In this document: piece by piece, positions 45,782 through 54,666 of the stretch
Numbering within the stretch: the first letter of the stretch is position 1
How the letters are laid out: every line of letters begins with the position of its first letter
Source of the DNA: Paenibacillus sp. RC67
GTDB taxonomy: Bacteria > Bacillota > Bacilli > Paenibacillales > NBRC-103111
Length of the DNA stretch: 64,000 nucleotides
Direction: 5' to 3'
NCBI RefSeq assembly: GCF_030020805.1
Contig: NZ_CP125098.1
Coordinates: forward strand, 6,223,501-6,287,500
The notes under the pieces: generated by a model
The model's input: only the letters and a program-made list of their open reading frames with translations
What the model was told of the DNA's origin: nothing
The model's database searches: none
Translations under genes and position numbers: made by a program

Positions 45782-47209
45782 ATGCCGATGATATCAAGCA
45801 GTTGGAATACGCTATTGCAGAAATTACGGAAATTGCCTCTGGCTTCGGTCTAGATCATTATTCGATGCGCTATGAAATATGCCCGGCAGATATCATCTAC
45901 ACCTTCGGTGCATATGGGATGCCTACCCGCTTCAGTCACTGGAGCTTCGGTAAAACTTTTCATAAAATGAAAATGCAGTACGATTTCGGCTTAAGCAAAA
46001 TTTACGAGCTTGTCATCAACTCCGATCCCTGCTACGCCTTCCTGCTGGATGGCAACTCCTTAATACAGAACAAGCTTATCGTCGCTCACGTATTGGCTCA
46101 CTGCGACTTTTTCAAAAATAATGCCCGTTTCTCCAAAACGAACCGCAACATGGTCGAGAGCATGTCCGCTACCGCCGAGCGCGTCAGACAGTATGAAATC
46201 CTGTACGGTACCGACGAGGTAGAGAAGTTTATCGATGCCGTGCTTGCTATCCAGGAGCATGTCGATCCGTTGATATCAACGCCTTACAATGCTTCACGTT
46301 ACGGTAGAAATAATGAGAAACAGCAAAAGAAAGAGGAAGTGTTTGAGCGCAAATTAGGCTACGAAGACCTATGGGATCTGGATTCCGCACCGTCTCGTTC
46401 AGCAGCTAAAGATGATTCTCCACAGAAATTCCCTGCTAAACCTGAAAAAGATATTATGCTGTTTATCGAGGAGCATGGCCCCTATCTCACCGATTGGCAG
46501 CGTGATATTATGACGATGCTTCGTGACGAGATGCTGTATTTCTGGCCGCAGTTGGAAACGAAGATCATGAATGAAGGCTGGGCTTCGTACTGGCATCAAC
46601 GGATTCTCCGCGAGATGGATCTGACGGAGGATGAAACGATCGAATTCGCCAAGCTGAACTCCTCTGTCGTCATTCCATCGAGGCATAGCTTGAACCCCTA
46701 CTATCTAGGGTTGAAAATATTCGAGGATATCGAGAAGCGCTGGGACAATCCGACAGAAGAGGAGCAAGAACGCTTCGGACGCCAGAAAGGTCAAGGACGC
46801 AGGAAAATATTCGACGTCCGTGAATACGACTCCGACCTTTCCTTCATCCGTAACTATTTAACCAAGCAGCTAGTCGACGAGATGGACTTGTATATTTTTG
46901 AGAAAAAAGGCCCCGAGTGGAAAATCACCGACAAAACATGGGCCCATATCCGCGATCAGCTCGTCTATTCCCGTGTTAACGGCGGTTTCCCCCTATATTG
47001 TGGTCGAAAACGGCGACTACGAGAAAAACGGTGAGCTGTATTTGAAGCACTCCTATGAAGGCGTAGAGCTCGACCTGAAATATGTGGAGCGGACGCTCCC
47101 CTATATTCAGAAGCTATGGGGTAAGACCGTCCACCTGGAAACGACCGTGGAGTCGAAGCCAGTGCTGTTCACGTATGACGGGAAGAAGCATAATCGGAAG
47201 TTTTTGTAG
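45778..47209 (+). pseudogene. spoVR: Stage V sporulation protein R, interrupted by one frameshift
   Basis: SpoVR is a soluble sporulation protein of about 468 aa. The frame from 45778 matches it through VYSRVNGGFP, then ends early with PLYCGRKRRLREKR at 47034. The expected ending (YIVVENGDYEKNGELYLKHSYEGV and on to KHNRKFL) lies in the +1 frame and stops at 47209. The switch is at the C5 run 46989-46993; with four C the reading frame would be continuous and 476 aa long. Either a sequencing or assembly error in a homopolymer or a real frameshift mutation. In an operon with yhbH. Confidence 0.9.
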
Positions 47210-47220
47210 CTGAGGAAAAG

Positions 47221-47258
47221 AAAAACCGGTCGAGAGCTTATCTCGCCGGTTTTGTTGT
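47221..47258 (+). terminator. Terminator of yhbH-spoVR
   Basis: AAACCGG/CCGGTTT with inner CGAGA/TCTCG, then TTGTTGT. Confidence 0.75.
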
Positions 47259-47338
47259 ATTATTCCAGACTGAACAATTTGTTTAGAGTTGAACTTCAAA
47301 TCCTTCCATGAGGTGGATGGTGATAGCTATCTTCACGA

Positions 47339-47371
47339 GAAAAAGGCTGCTCTCAACATGTGAGAACAGCC
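47339..47371 (-). terminator. Terminator of ppaC
   Basis: GGCTGTTCTCA/TGAGAGCAGCC 11-bp stem with one wobble, then T5 on the minus strand. Confidence 0.85.
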
Positions 47372-47386
47372 CTCTTCATTTTTCCA

Positions 47387-48322
47387 TTATTGCTTGTTGA
47401 AAATATCAGTCAAAACCGGTACGATCTGCGATTTACGGGATACAACGCCTTTCAATACGGCTTTGTTGTCGGACAAAGTTACGTTGTAGGCTTGTTCTAC
47501 AGCACTAGCTTTGCTGCCCAGTGCCACACCAACAGAATCGTTGTTCAAGATGTCCGTAACTACGAACAAGAACAGATCCAAGCCTTTATCAGCGATGATA
47601 GTGGAAAGAGCTGCTTCCAGCTCCGCTTGGCGGGACAGAACGTCGTTCACATCCACAGCGTTCACTTGAGCGATTTCTACTTTGCTGCCGCCCATTTGGA
47701 ACTCTTTCGAGTCAAGGGAGATCAGTTGAGCAATCGTTTTGTCACTTAGGTCAGCTCCAGCTTTCAGCATAGCCAGACCATAAGTTTCAAGCTCCACACC
47801 CGCGATTTCAGCCAATTCGCGAGCTGCTGCCACGTCTTGAGCCGTGCAGGTCGGGGATTTCAAAAGAAGGGTATCGGAAATGATGGCGGAAAGCATCAAA
47901 CCTGCGATCTCTTTTTGAACAGGAACGTTATTTTCTTTAAACAATTTATTCAAAATAGTTGTAGTGCAGCCTACGGGCTCCGCACGATAGTACAACGGAT
48001 GGCTAGTTTCAAAGTTAGCGATACGGTGATGGTCGATAACTTCGGTAACACGTACTTTATCGATGTCGCTTACGCTTTGTTGACGTTCGTTGTGGTCTAC
48101 CAAAATAACATCATTCACTTCGTTAGCCACAGTCTCAACCAAACGCGGGGCGCTTACTTTAAAATAATCCAATACAAATTGGGTTTCGCCGCTAATGCTG
48201 CCCAAACGAACCGGCTCTACGTTAGCGCCTAATTTCGTTTTCAAATCAGCATAAGCAATAGCGGAGCAAATCGTGTCCGTATCCGGATTTTTGTGACCGA
48301 AAATCAATGTTTTTTCCATCAT
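47387..48322 (-). CDS. ppaC: Manganese-dependent inorganic pyrophosphatase (family II)
   Basis: 311 aa DHH-family enzyme that splits pyrophosphate and drives biosynthesis. Metal motifs: GHKNPDTDT near the N-terminus, ILVDHNE, and VIDHHRI (DHH). The C-terminal DHHA2 domain holds the substrate-binding SRKSQIVP. AAGGAG precedes two adjacent ATG codons (48322 and 48319); either may start. Monocistronic. Confidence 0.96.
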   Translation of the reverse strand: MMEKTLIFGHKNPDTDTICSAIAYADLKTKLGANVEPVRLGSISGETQFVLDYFKVSAPRLVETVANEVNDVILVDHNERQQSVSDIDKVRVTEVIDHHRIANFETSHPLYYRAEPVGCTTTILNKLFKENNVPVQKEIAGLMLSAIISDTLLLKSPTCTAQDVAAARELAEIAGVELETYGLAMLKAGADLSDKTIAQLISLDSKEFQMGGSKVEIAQVNAVDVNDVLSRQAELEAALSTIIADKGLDLFLFVVTDILNNDSVGVALGSKASAVEQAYNVTLSDNKAVLKGVVSRKSQIVPVLTDIFNKQ

Positions 48323-48401
48323 CTTACTCCTTAATCATATTTTTTGCTTAGAAAAGTATATCATAGAATGATATCCGTATCTAGATCGAAGGCTTTCATT
48401 C

Positions 48402-48626
48402 TTAATAAGCCGGATCCCAGTATTCGCTGCCCGCAAGCACGCTTTGAGCGCTGATAACACCCGCCTGCGATGAGGTCAGTTGACCAGTCCAGTTGGCTCT
48501 GGAGGATGCATCCGCTCCTGGTCCCGTAATGCTGAACTCTTTGTATCTCGCTGTGCTCTGGTTCGCCGCATTTCCCCAATCGTCCCAACCAGCATTTCTT
48601 TCGATTTCGATGATATCTATTTGAAT
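48402..48626 (-). pseudogene. C-terminal remnant of a pectinesterase-like gene
   Basis: A minus-strand frame with no start codon or ribosome site, open for 74 codons, ends at a TAA at 48402-48404. From GWDDW on it reads as a pectin methylesterase C-terminus: TARYKEFSITGPGADASSR, then ANWTGQLTSSQAGVISAQSV and LAGSEYWDP, the pattern (GPGA..SR..W..LT..A....VL.GS..W.P) of that family. Upstream of GWDDW the likeness is lost and a stop follows at 48627-48629. The promoter-side neighbour is the divergent glsA. So most of the gene is gone. Confidence 0.7.
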
Positions 48627-48704
48627 TCATTATTCTTAAAACAAGGGATGAAAGATACCCATGTCGAAAAAGATAAGAAAAAGGAATCGAGTGGAGGAAT
48701 GGGT

Positions 48705-49643
48705 ATGGTTTCCGAATGGAAACGATTAAATATAGAGCTTCCCGGCTGGGTAGAAGAAAGCCGTAAGCAAGCGTCTCAAGGTAAAGTAGCCTCATACATC
48801 CCCGAGCTGGCAAATGCACCATGGGATGCATTAGGAATCACCATCATGGATGGAGCATCCGGAATCGTCAACGCCGGTAATCATGAACTACCTTTTACAC
48901 TGCAGAGCATTTCCAAAGTATTTACCCTGCTGCTCGCTTTAATGGATAAGGGGGAGAACGGTGTATTTGCCAAGGTTGGAATGGAGCCAACAGGAGATAA
49001 TTTCAATTCGATGCTGAAGCTAGAGCTCGTCGATCCGGGGATTCCGTTTAATCCGCTAATTAACGCAGGGGCAATAACGGTCTCTTCTCTCATTGACGGT
49101 GATACACCGGGTCAGAAGACCGAGAGAATTCTCTCCTTCTTCAGGGAGCTAACAGGTGACAGCTCGATTACTTACAATGATGCCGTATTTCGCTCGGAGA
49201 CAGCGACGGCACATCGCAACCGCTCACTTGCCTATTTTCTCAAAGCAAACGGCGTGCTGGACGCCGATGTCGAGGAAGTGCTGGAAGTGTATTTCAAGCA
49301 CTGTTCCATTGAAGTGAACTGCCTGCATTTAGCGCGGATGGCTCTAGTGCTCGCTCATGACGGTACAGACCCGCAGACAGGCCGGCAGCTTATACCACGC
49401 CGTTATGTACAAATTGCCAAATCTTTTATGCTAACATGCGGCATGTATAACGAATCTGGGGCTTTCGCCATCCGTGTCGGGCTTCCTGCTAAAAGCGGCG
49501 TTTCCGGAGGCGTTCTTGCCTTGGTTCCCGGCCGATACGGCATTGGTGTCGTCGGACCTTCGTTGAATGTCAAAGGAAACAGTACCGCAGGTGTTCATTT
49601 GCTTGAGACGTTATCTGCTTCTTTTGACTGGAGCATCTTTTAA
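48705..49643 (+). CDS. glsA: Glutaminase A
   Basis: 312 aa serine-dependent beta-lactamase-fold glutaminase; turns glutamine into glutamate and ammonia. The catalytic SxxK is S68-I-S-K71 (LQSISKVF); NPLINAGAI, ETATAHRNRSLAYFLKANG, RMALVLAHDGTDP and GLPAKSGVSGGVLALVPG are family landmarks. GGAGGA lies before the ATG at 48705; the ORF opens at 48480 but this extension overlaps the pectinesterase remnant and is not coding. Confidence 0.95.
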   Translation: MVSEWKRLNIELPGWVEESRKQASQGKVASYIPELANAPWDALGITIMDGASGIVNAGNHELPFTLQSISKVFTLLLALMDKGENGVFAKVGMEPTGDNFNSMLKLELVDPGIPFNPLINAGAITVSSLIDGDTPGQKTERILSFFRELTGDSSITYNDAVFRSETATAHRNRSLAYFLKANGVLDADVEEVLEVYFKHCSIEVNCLHLARMALVLAHDGTDPQTGRQLIPRRYVQIAKSFMLTCGMYNESGAFAIRVGLPAKSGVSGGVLALVPGRYGIGVVGPSLNVKGNSTAGVHLLETLSASFDWSIF

Positions 49644-49663
49644 AACATTATTTTCTGCTATAG

Positions 49664-49704
49664 AGAGGGCTTATTCATGACGAATAGGCCCTCTTACATT
49701 TTAT
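49664..49704 (+). terminator. Terminator of glsA
   Basis: AGAGGGC/GCCCTCT with inner ATTC/GAAT, then TACATTTTATT. Confidence 0.75.
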
Positions 49705-49805
49705 TGGAATTTGGTTTTCAGCAAACCTTAAGCCTAGAGTAATAATAAATTCATATTAAGTTCCTATACTTGGTTCTTGTAAACAAGATCAAGGAGGGGT
49801 CGTTC

Positions 49806-51004
49806 ATGGGGTAGCCAAGCCAACCACTGCAAAAGAACAGTTGAATATCATTTATATCGTTCGGGCTTTAGCCATACTAGGCGTCATCTTTGTTCATGTC
49901 ACATCGATTCCAATCGGTGAAATCGTCGATAAAAGCTCACCGATGTTTCTCTACTTCAACTTTTTAAATGTGTTTAATAAATTCGGTACGCCAACCTTTA
50001 TTTTTCTAAGTGCTCTTGTGTTGTTCTACAGTTATTTTGATCGTCCTTTGAATGGGAAATTACTCGCACGATTTTACCAACGGCGGTTCCTATATATTTT
50101 AACGCCCTATCTTATATTCTCCGCTTTTTATTATGTCATTCAAATGTATTACTCCTTCGGCGAAACGTGGGAGCAGTTTTTTCAGCATGCTTCTATTGCC
50201 GATTTTTTCAAAATGGTTCTCTATGGCAAAACCTTTTATCATCTGTACTTTGTGTTCATCAGTGCGCAGCTGTACATTTTGTTTCCGGTTCTGCTGTGGG
50301 TGCTGCAGCGCTATAAAAAGCTTACCAAGCATTTGATCTGGATCGGCTTTGTCCTGCAATGGGCCTTCGTGCTCTACAATCATTTCAGTCTGCACTATGA
50401 GGATAAAGGACAGCTTTTCATCAGCTATATTTCCTATTATTTAATGGGTGCCTTCTGCGGTATATACTATCCGGTTTTTAAGGATTGGATGATCGTGACG
50501 TGGAGCAAGCTATTTTCCAAGAAAGCTCTGCTCTGGATACCGCTCTGGACCTTATGGCTTGCCTCCAGCTTCGGGGATGTCAATCTGTGGTACCAGACTC
50601 GCGTCAACGATTTCAGCACCAATGACTTGATATATGAGTGCTACTGGTTTTTCCATACATTCACATCGCCGTTGATTTTGCTGCAGCTCTCCTACTTTTT
50701 ATATCGTACTTTGAACACCAAAGTCATCAATACGATTATTCATCTTGGTGTCACTTCATTCGGAGTGTACATCATCCATGCAGCCGTTCTTTTCTATTAT
50801 TTCCGACTTCCGGTCAGCTACACGCCGGCAACTTATTATTTGTACATTGCCTCAGGGTATGCCGTCACCCTTTTCATCTCATGGGGACTTGTCGGTCTGG
50901 CACAAAAATATGTCAAAAGCTCCTGGATGCTATTCGGCTCCAAACCCAAAGTACTGCCTTACGTCAAGTCAAGATCCACTTCCCGCAAGCAATCGGCGGC
51001 TTGA
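49806..51004 (+). CDS. Acyltransferase 3 family membrane protein, natural start out of frame
   Basis: About 390-400 aa, ten or more membrane segments. N-terminal YIVRALAILGVIFVHVTSIP carries the conserved His of acyltransferase 3 enzymes, which O-acylate surface sugars or peptidoglycan. The gene has AAGGAGGGG and an ATG at 49806, but the frame reads ATG GGG TAG. Adding one G to the G run (49808-49811) restores MGVAKPTTAKEQLNIIYIV in frame with the rest. The only in-frame alternative is a TTG at 49841, without a ribosome site. Either a homopolymer error or a true frameshift that silences the gene. Ends at a terminator shared with the LOG gene. Confidence 0.85.
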
Positions 51005-51011
51005 TAGGAAT

Positions 51012-51057
51012 AAAAAAGGACCCTCTCGCAACCAAATGGCGAGCCAAGGGTCCTTTA
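51012..51057. terminator. Bidirectional terminator
   Basis: AAAGGACCCT/AGGGTCCTTT with inner CTCGC/GCGAG and a T6 tail on the minus strand. Confidence 0.85.
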
Positions 51058-51102
51058 GTATTTCTAGCGTCAAAAAGTAGCAACTTTCGGTTCTGGATTG
51101 CT

Positions 51103-51690
51103 TTAAGTTAATTCCACCCATTTTTGCCCCTGCTTTACGGGAACATAGTTAATGAGCTTGTCCACGAGGAGTTCTGGATCGGACTCAACGACGAGCAGCC
51201 CGAGATTTTCCTCTCGCATAAACCCTTCCTTCACCGTATGCTCCAGCATGGCGATGAGGGGATCATAAAATCCGCGTACATTCAACAAGCCTATGGGCTT
51301 CTTGTGAATGCCGATTTGTGACCAGCAAGCAGCCTCGAACAGCTCCTCGTAGGTACCTAGACCGCCGGGCATACTGATGAACGCATCGGATAAGTCGGCC
51401 ATCAGCTTCTTCCGCTCATGCATGGACCCTACCTCATGGAATTCGGACAACCCGGTGTGGGCAATTTCGCCACGGAACAAGCCGCTTGGCATAACCCCTA
51501 TCGCTTGTCTACCCATGGAAAGTACTTTATCCGCAACGCGACCCATCAAACCGATACTAGCTCCGCCATAGACCAAATCAATGCCACGAGCGACAAGCGC
51601 CTCTCCGAGACCGATGGCCGCGTCCTCATAATCAGAGTGGTTCCCTGGATTGGAACCGGAAAATACGCAAATACGGTGAATATCGTTCAT
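51103..51690 (-). CDS. yvdD: LOG-family nucleotide 5'-monophosphate phosphoribohydrolase (YvdD-like)
   Basis: 195 aa. The active-site motif PGGLGTYEE is at 108-116, and MHERK at about 90-94. The family (LONELY GUY, TIGR00730) splits nucleoside monophosphates at the N-glycosidic bond, making cytokinin bases in plants and some bacteria. The true substrate here is unknown. AGGAGG is before the ATG. Confidence 0.93.
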   Translation of the reverse strand: MNDIHRICVFSGSNPGNHSDYEDAAIGLGEALVARGIDLVYGGASIGLMGRVADKVLSMGRQAIGVMPSGLFRGEIAHTGLSEFHEVGSMHERKKLMADLSDAFISMPGGLGTYEELFEAACWSQIGIHKKPIGLLNVRGFYDPLIAMLEHTVKEGFMREENLGLLVVESDPELLVDKLINYVPVKQGQKWVELT

Positions 51691-51723
51691 AGTGACCTCC
51701 TGGTACGAATACTACCTAAGAAT

Positions 51724-51842
51724 ACGGTAAATGATAAATTTAGCCCCTAATTTGACCATCCTACGATTATACCAAAGAAAGGATATCCGAACATCAAAAT
51801 AGATTATATTTTTGATATAACTAAATGTTTACCGTTTACCGT
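51724..51842. repeat. Three TTTACCGT motifs in an intergenic region
   Basis: TTTACCGT occurs in tandem at 51828-51835 and 51835-51842 and inverted (ACGGTAAA) at 51724-51731. It lies between the starts of the LOG gene and the end of the dehydrogenase-cupin gene. An AT-rich inverted repeat ATCAAAA..TTTTGAT lies at 51794-51817. These could be regulator sites for the LOG gene. Confidence 0.35.
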
Positions 51843-51910
51843 ACTCCAGACCATAGTTCGTTTTTAACCGGAAGATCCAACGACATTAGTTCGTTAACCT
51901 GTTTTTGGAA

Positions 51911-53203
51911 TCAACCTTTTTTCATCACTTCAAAAATAATCGATCGAAGCGGCTGATCACTGTTATTCTCCAGCCCATGCTTCCACCAAGGCTTGTTCAA
52001 TATAATGTCTCCTGCCTTGACCTGGCGCTGCTCTCCGTTAACCGTCATAATGCCGGTGCCCTCCAGAATGATATACACTTCTTCATCTTCACGATGGCCG
52101 TGGTACCCAATGGATGCGCCAGGCGGGATTTCGCTATACCCCATGAACATAATAGGCGTGTCAAAATCTTCTTTGGAAAACAGCCGTTTACCGTAAGTTA
52201 AGCCTTTCCCATGGTGGCTGACACCCGGTTCGCCGAACTCCGCCTCCAAATAATTGCGTACGATCATCGGACCATAGCCCCAGCTTGAAGAAGTATCTAC
52301 CATTTGATTCTGCTTAAGAGATTCCCTTGTATAATGGGCCAACGCTTGGTTACGCAAATAATCTTTGGCACTCGTTTCCGCCTCGCGATTTTCCTCCAGC
52401 GCTTGCAAAAATTCACTGAAGGGTCCAGGAGCTTCCACTTCGCTAAAATCGTCGAAATGCGTGGTCTCTCCGTCTTTGGTCAAATAAATTTGATTGTCGA
52501 TCAGTTCAAGACATCCTTCCGTTCCTTCGATCCGCCAATTGCCGGACCAATCCGTAGGCTTGCCCTTGGAACGTGTCGAGCAGGTGAATGTCGCGGTAAT
52601 TCCTGCTTGCATGTCCATCACGATATGAAGCTGATGACGGTACGTAGCGAACACTTTACCGACCTCACGCCCTGTTAAGTAACGCACTAAATCAAAATGG
52701 TGAACAACAAGCTCCTCCAGAACGTCCAGCTTATCCTGCAGCGGTCTGTCGGAGCTCCGGTAAAATTCGCCGTCTACTGTAAGAATGGCTCCAATGCTCC
52801 CAGCATCCAGCAGCTGCTTCAGCTTTCTTACGAATGGGAAGCGGCGGTAATTTTCCGCAATCATATAAGGGATTCCTTCGTTATCAGCCCTCTCTACCAT
52901 TTCCTTGGCATCCTCGTAATTATCGGCAATCGGCTTTTCGCTAAATACAGGAAGCTTATGATCGAAGGCAATTTGATTAATTTCTTTATGTACCTGCCTT
53001 GGGGTGACATTCAACAATATATCCGGTTTTTCCTGATTAATCGCTTCCGTAATCGAAGTATAGAAAGGCACTCCATCTTCTTCGATCTTGCTTCGTTTGC
53101 TCTCGTCCCTATCAGCAACCACCAACGTTACCTCACTGTATTGATTGCGAAGCCTCCGGTACCATCCAGAACCGAATCCTCCCAGCCCAACTAAAAGCGC
53201 TTT
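51911..53203 (-). CDS. Gfo/Idh/MocA oxidoreductase fused to a C-terminal cupin
   Basis: 430 aa. Residues 1 to about 310 are an NAD(P)-dependent dehydrogenase (GLGGFGSGWYRRL; FSEKPIADNYEDA; LEELVVHHFDLVRYLTG). About 320-430 is a cupin with IGYHGHREDEEVYIILEGTGIMTVNG and VKAGDIILNKPWWKHGL; HxH and the late His can bind metal. The cupin may isomerise or epimerise the same sugar, or bind it as a sensor. GGGAGGG precedes the ATG at 53203. Its dehydrogenase part is a paralogue of 35944-36903. Confidence 0.92.
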   Translation of the reverse strand, partial: KALLVGLGGFGSGWYRRLRNQYSEVTLVVADRDESKRSKIEEDGVPFYTSITEAINQEKPDILLNVTPRQVHKEINQIAFDHKLPVFSEKPIADNYEDAKEMVERADNEGIPYMIAENYRRFPFVRKLKQLLDAGSIGAILTVDGEFYRSSDRPLQDKLDVLEELVVHHFDLVRYLTGREVGKVFATYRHQLHIVMDMQAGITATFTCSTRSKGKPTDWSGNWRIEGTEGCLELIDNQIYLTKDGETTHFDDFSEVEAPGPFSEFLQALEENREAETSAKDYLRNQALAHYTRESLKQNQMVDTSSSWGYGPMIVRNYLEAEFGEPGVSHHGKGLTYGKRLFSKEDFDTPIMFMGYSEIPPGASIGYHGHREDEEVYIILEGTGIMTVNGEQRQVKAGDIILNKPWWKHGLENNSDQPLRSIIFEVMKKG

Positions 53204-53298
53204 CATTCCAAACCCTCCCGCAGCTTCAATTTTGTACAAGGTACAAATTCATCATAGGCATGCGAAGCAAAATAATCAATCCCTTTTTCCTAAGCCAA

Positions 53299-53334
53299 AC
53301 AGCCCTCTTCCTAATTAATAGAAAGGGGCTGCTT
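53299..53334 (-). terminator. Possible terminator of the TnrA-like gene
   Basis: CAGCCC..TTC and GAA..GGGCTG pair; minus-strand tail TTTGG is weak. Confidence 0.4.
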
Positions 53335-53414
53335 TCAATCACAGCTGAGACAGATATTCTCTAATGAGTTGACGAACCGCCCACCAGGTGTATTCTAACT
53401 AGATGCTTCTTCAA

Positions 53415-53705
53415 TCACAAGGAGCCTCGGTTCACCGTCCCCCATCTTTGAGAGCGTCCTCTTTCATTTCTAAACCGTTTCTTCTCCAACTGCTGAATGT
53501 CATGGGTCTGAAAGCCTTCATCCATGCGTTCTGCAATTTCCACTAGCTTCTCGACATCTCCAAAAGAGTACAGTCGTGTCCCTCCCTTTGTCCGATCGGG
53601 GAAGAGTAATCCTCGTTCCTCATAGTATCGAATTTGCCTTACCGATAATCCGCTCAATTTGCTTACCGTTCCGATGCTGATGACTTTCTTCTCCGATAGT
53701 GACAT
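53415..53705 (-). CDS. TnrA/GlnR-like MerR-family nitrogen regulator with atypical tail
   Basis: 96 aa. The DNA-binding part is very close to TnrA: VISIGTVSKLSGLSVRQIRYYEERGLLFPDR and GTRLYSFGDVEKLVEIAERMDEGFQTHDI. TnrA (110 aa) ends with a segment that binds feedback-inhibited glutamine synthetase (KMLEGQLNAHFR-like). Here the end reads RFRNERGRSQRWGTVNRGSL instead, which is not recognisable. A small indel near 53455-53475 could have changed the frame, or the protein is a short variant. AAGGAGG precedes the ATG and a perfect TnrA/GlnR box lies upstream. Confidence 0.8.
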   Translation of the reverse strand: MSLSEKKVISIGTVSKLSGLSVRQIRYYEERGLLFPDRTKGGTRLYSFGDVEKLVEIAERMDEGFQTHDIQQLEKKRFRNERGRSQRWGTVNRGSL

Positions 53706-53742
53706 AACTGCACCTCCTTATAGTCCACAAATGATACTTATA

Positions 53743-53759
53743 TGTTAAATTATATAACA
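53743..53759. promoter_or_regulatory. TnrA/GlnR operator
   Basis: TGTTAAATTATATAACA fits TGTNAN7TNACA exactly and is palindromic. It lies 38 bp before the start of the TnrA-like gene, so autoregulation is likely. Confidence 0.65.
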
Positions 53760-53837
53760 TTAAATAAGAAAACATAGTGAAGATAGGACTATTTCACAAG
53801 GTGCTTCAAAGCTTTTTTTGTCATATCTCCTCGAAAG

Positions 53838-53876
53838 CAAAAAAAACCTGATCGGAATGTTACAATCCGTACCAGG
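53838..53876 (-). terminator. Terminator of the OmpR-type regulator gene
   Basis: CCTGGTACGGA/TCCGATCAGG imperfect stem, then T8 on the minus strand. Confidence 0.85.
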
Positions 53877-53880
53877 CACG

Positions 53881-54576
53881 TTACATATATATAAATTTGT
53901 ATCCGACTCCGTGTACATTGATAATATGTTTCGGGTTGGCAGGATCGCGCTCGATTTTTTTACGCAGATTACTGATATGCACAATGATTGTCCGCGTATC
54001 GTTGAAAATTTCTTGTCCCCATACTTCCCTAAACAGCTCTTCGCGAGTGATCGTTCGTCCGGAATGCCCTGCCAAATAACTCAGCAGCTCATATTCTTTT
54101 TTGGATAAAAGGATTTCCTCGCCATGGACCTTGACCGTACGGCTCACTGTATCGATCTCTGTTGCGCCGAAGCGCAGCTTGGTGGATGGGTCCGTATTCG
54201 AGGTCAACAAATGCGGGCGTCTTAAATTGGCTTTGACTCGAGCGATCAGCTCATTCGGACTGAAGGGCTTCGTGATATAATCGTCACCACCAATAGCCAA
54301 TCCGTTAATTTTATAATGCTCCTCTGACTGACAGCTTACGAAAATAATCGGTGCCGAAGAAAAATCGCGCACTTCCTTACACACTTCAAAGCCGTCTTTT
54401 CCCGGCAGCGCAATGTCCAAAATAATGAGATCCGGTCGCATTGTCTGAATGAGGCCTATCGCATCGTCACCTCGATCTGTCCACGCCACATGAAACTGAT
54501 TTGCTTCCAAGTAAAGGCGCATCAGCTCCCGAATCTCCGGGTCATCCTCTACGATGAATATCGTTTGATCTATCAC
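53881..54576 (-). CDS. OmpR/PhoB-family response regulator (orphan)
   Basis: 231 aa. Receiver with VEDDPEIREL, phosphoacceptor LIILDIALPGKDG and KPF (DDYITKPFSPNEL). The winged-helix output domain has LLSKKEYELLSYLAGHSGRTITREELFREVWG and RTIIVHISNLRKKIE..HIINVHGVGYKF. I chose the GTG at 54576, nine bases after GGTGGTG; an upstream GTG/ATG extension is possible. No kinase gene lies beside it. Confidence 0.92.
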   Translation of the reverse strand: MIDQTIFIVEDDPEIRELMRLYLEANQFHVAWTDRGDDAIGLIQTMRPDLIILDIALPGKDGFEVCKEVRDFSSAPIIFVSCQSEEHYKINGLAIGGDDYITKPFSPNELIARVKANLRRPHLLTSNTDPSTKLRFGATEIDTVSRTVKVHGEEILLSKKEYELLSYLAGHSGRTITREELFREVWGQEIFNDTRTIIVHISNLRKKIERDPANPKHIINVHGVGYKFIYM

Positions 54577-54629
54577 GAATCCTAACACCACCAAAAAAAA
54601 AGATCGTCACTGATTGATACAAGTGTTCA

Positions 54630-54657
54630 AAAAGAAAACCCGGCGATGCCGCCAGGT
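54630..54657 (-). terminator. Terminator of the DUF2334 gene
   Basis: CCTGGCG/CGCCGGG stem with one wobble, then TTTTCTTTTT on the minus strand. Confidence 0.8.
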
Positions 54658-54666
54658 CGTCCTTTT

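Noticed and set aside
46981..47034. Programmed +1 frameshift in spoVR
   Set aside because: A CCC-C slip is possible, but there is no nearby stop, no Shine-Dalgarno-like stimulator, and the family is not known to use recoding; an indel is simpler.
48361..48831. 156-aa minus ORF over the ppaC-glsA gap
   Set aside because: Protein sequence is not family-like; the pectinesterase relic is in another frame of the same strand.
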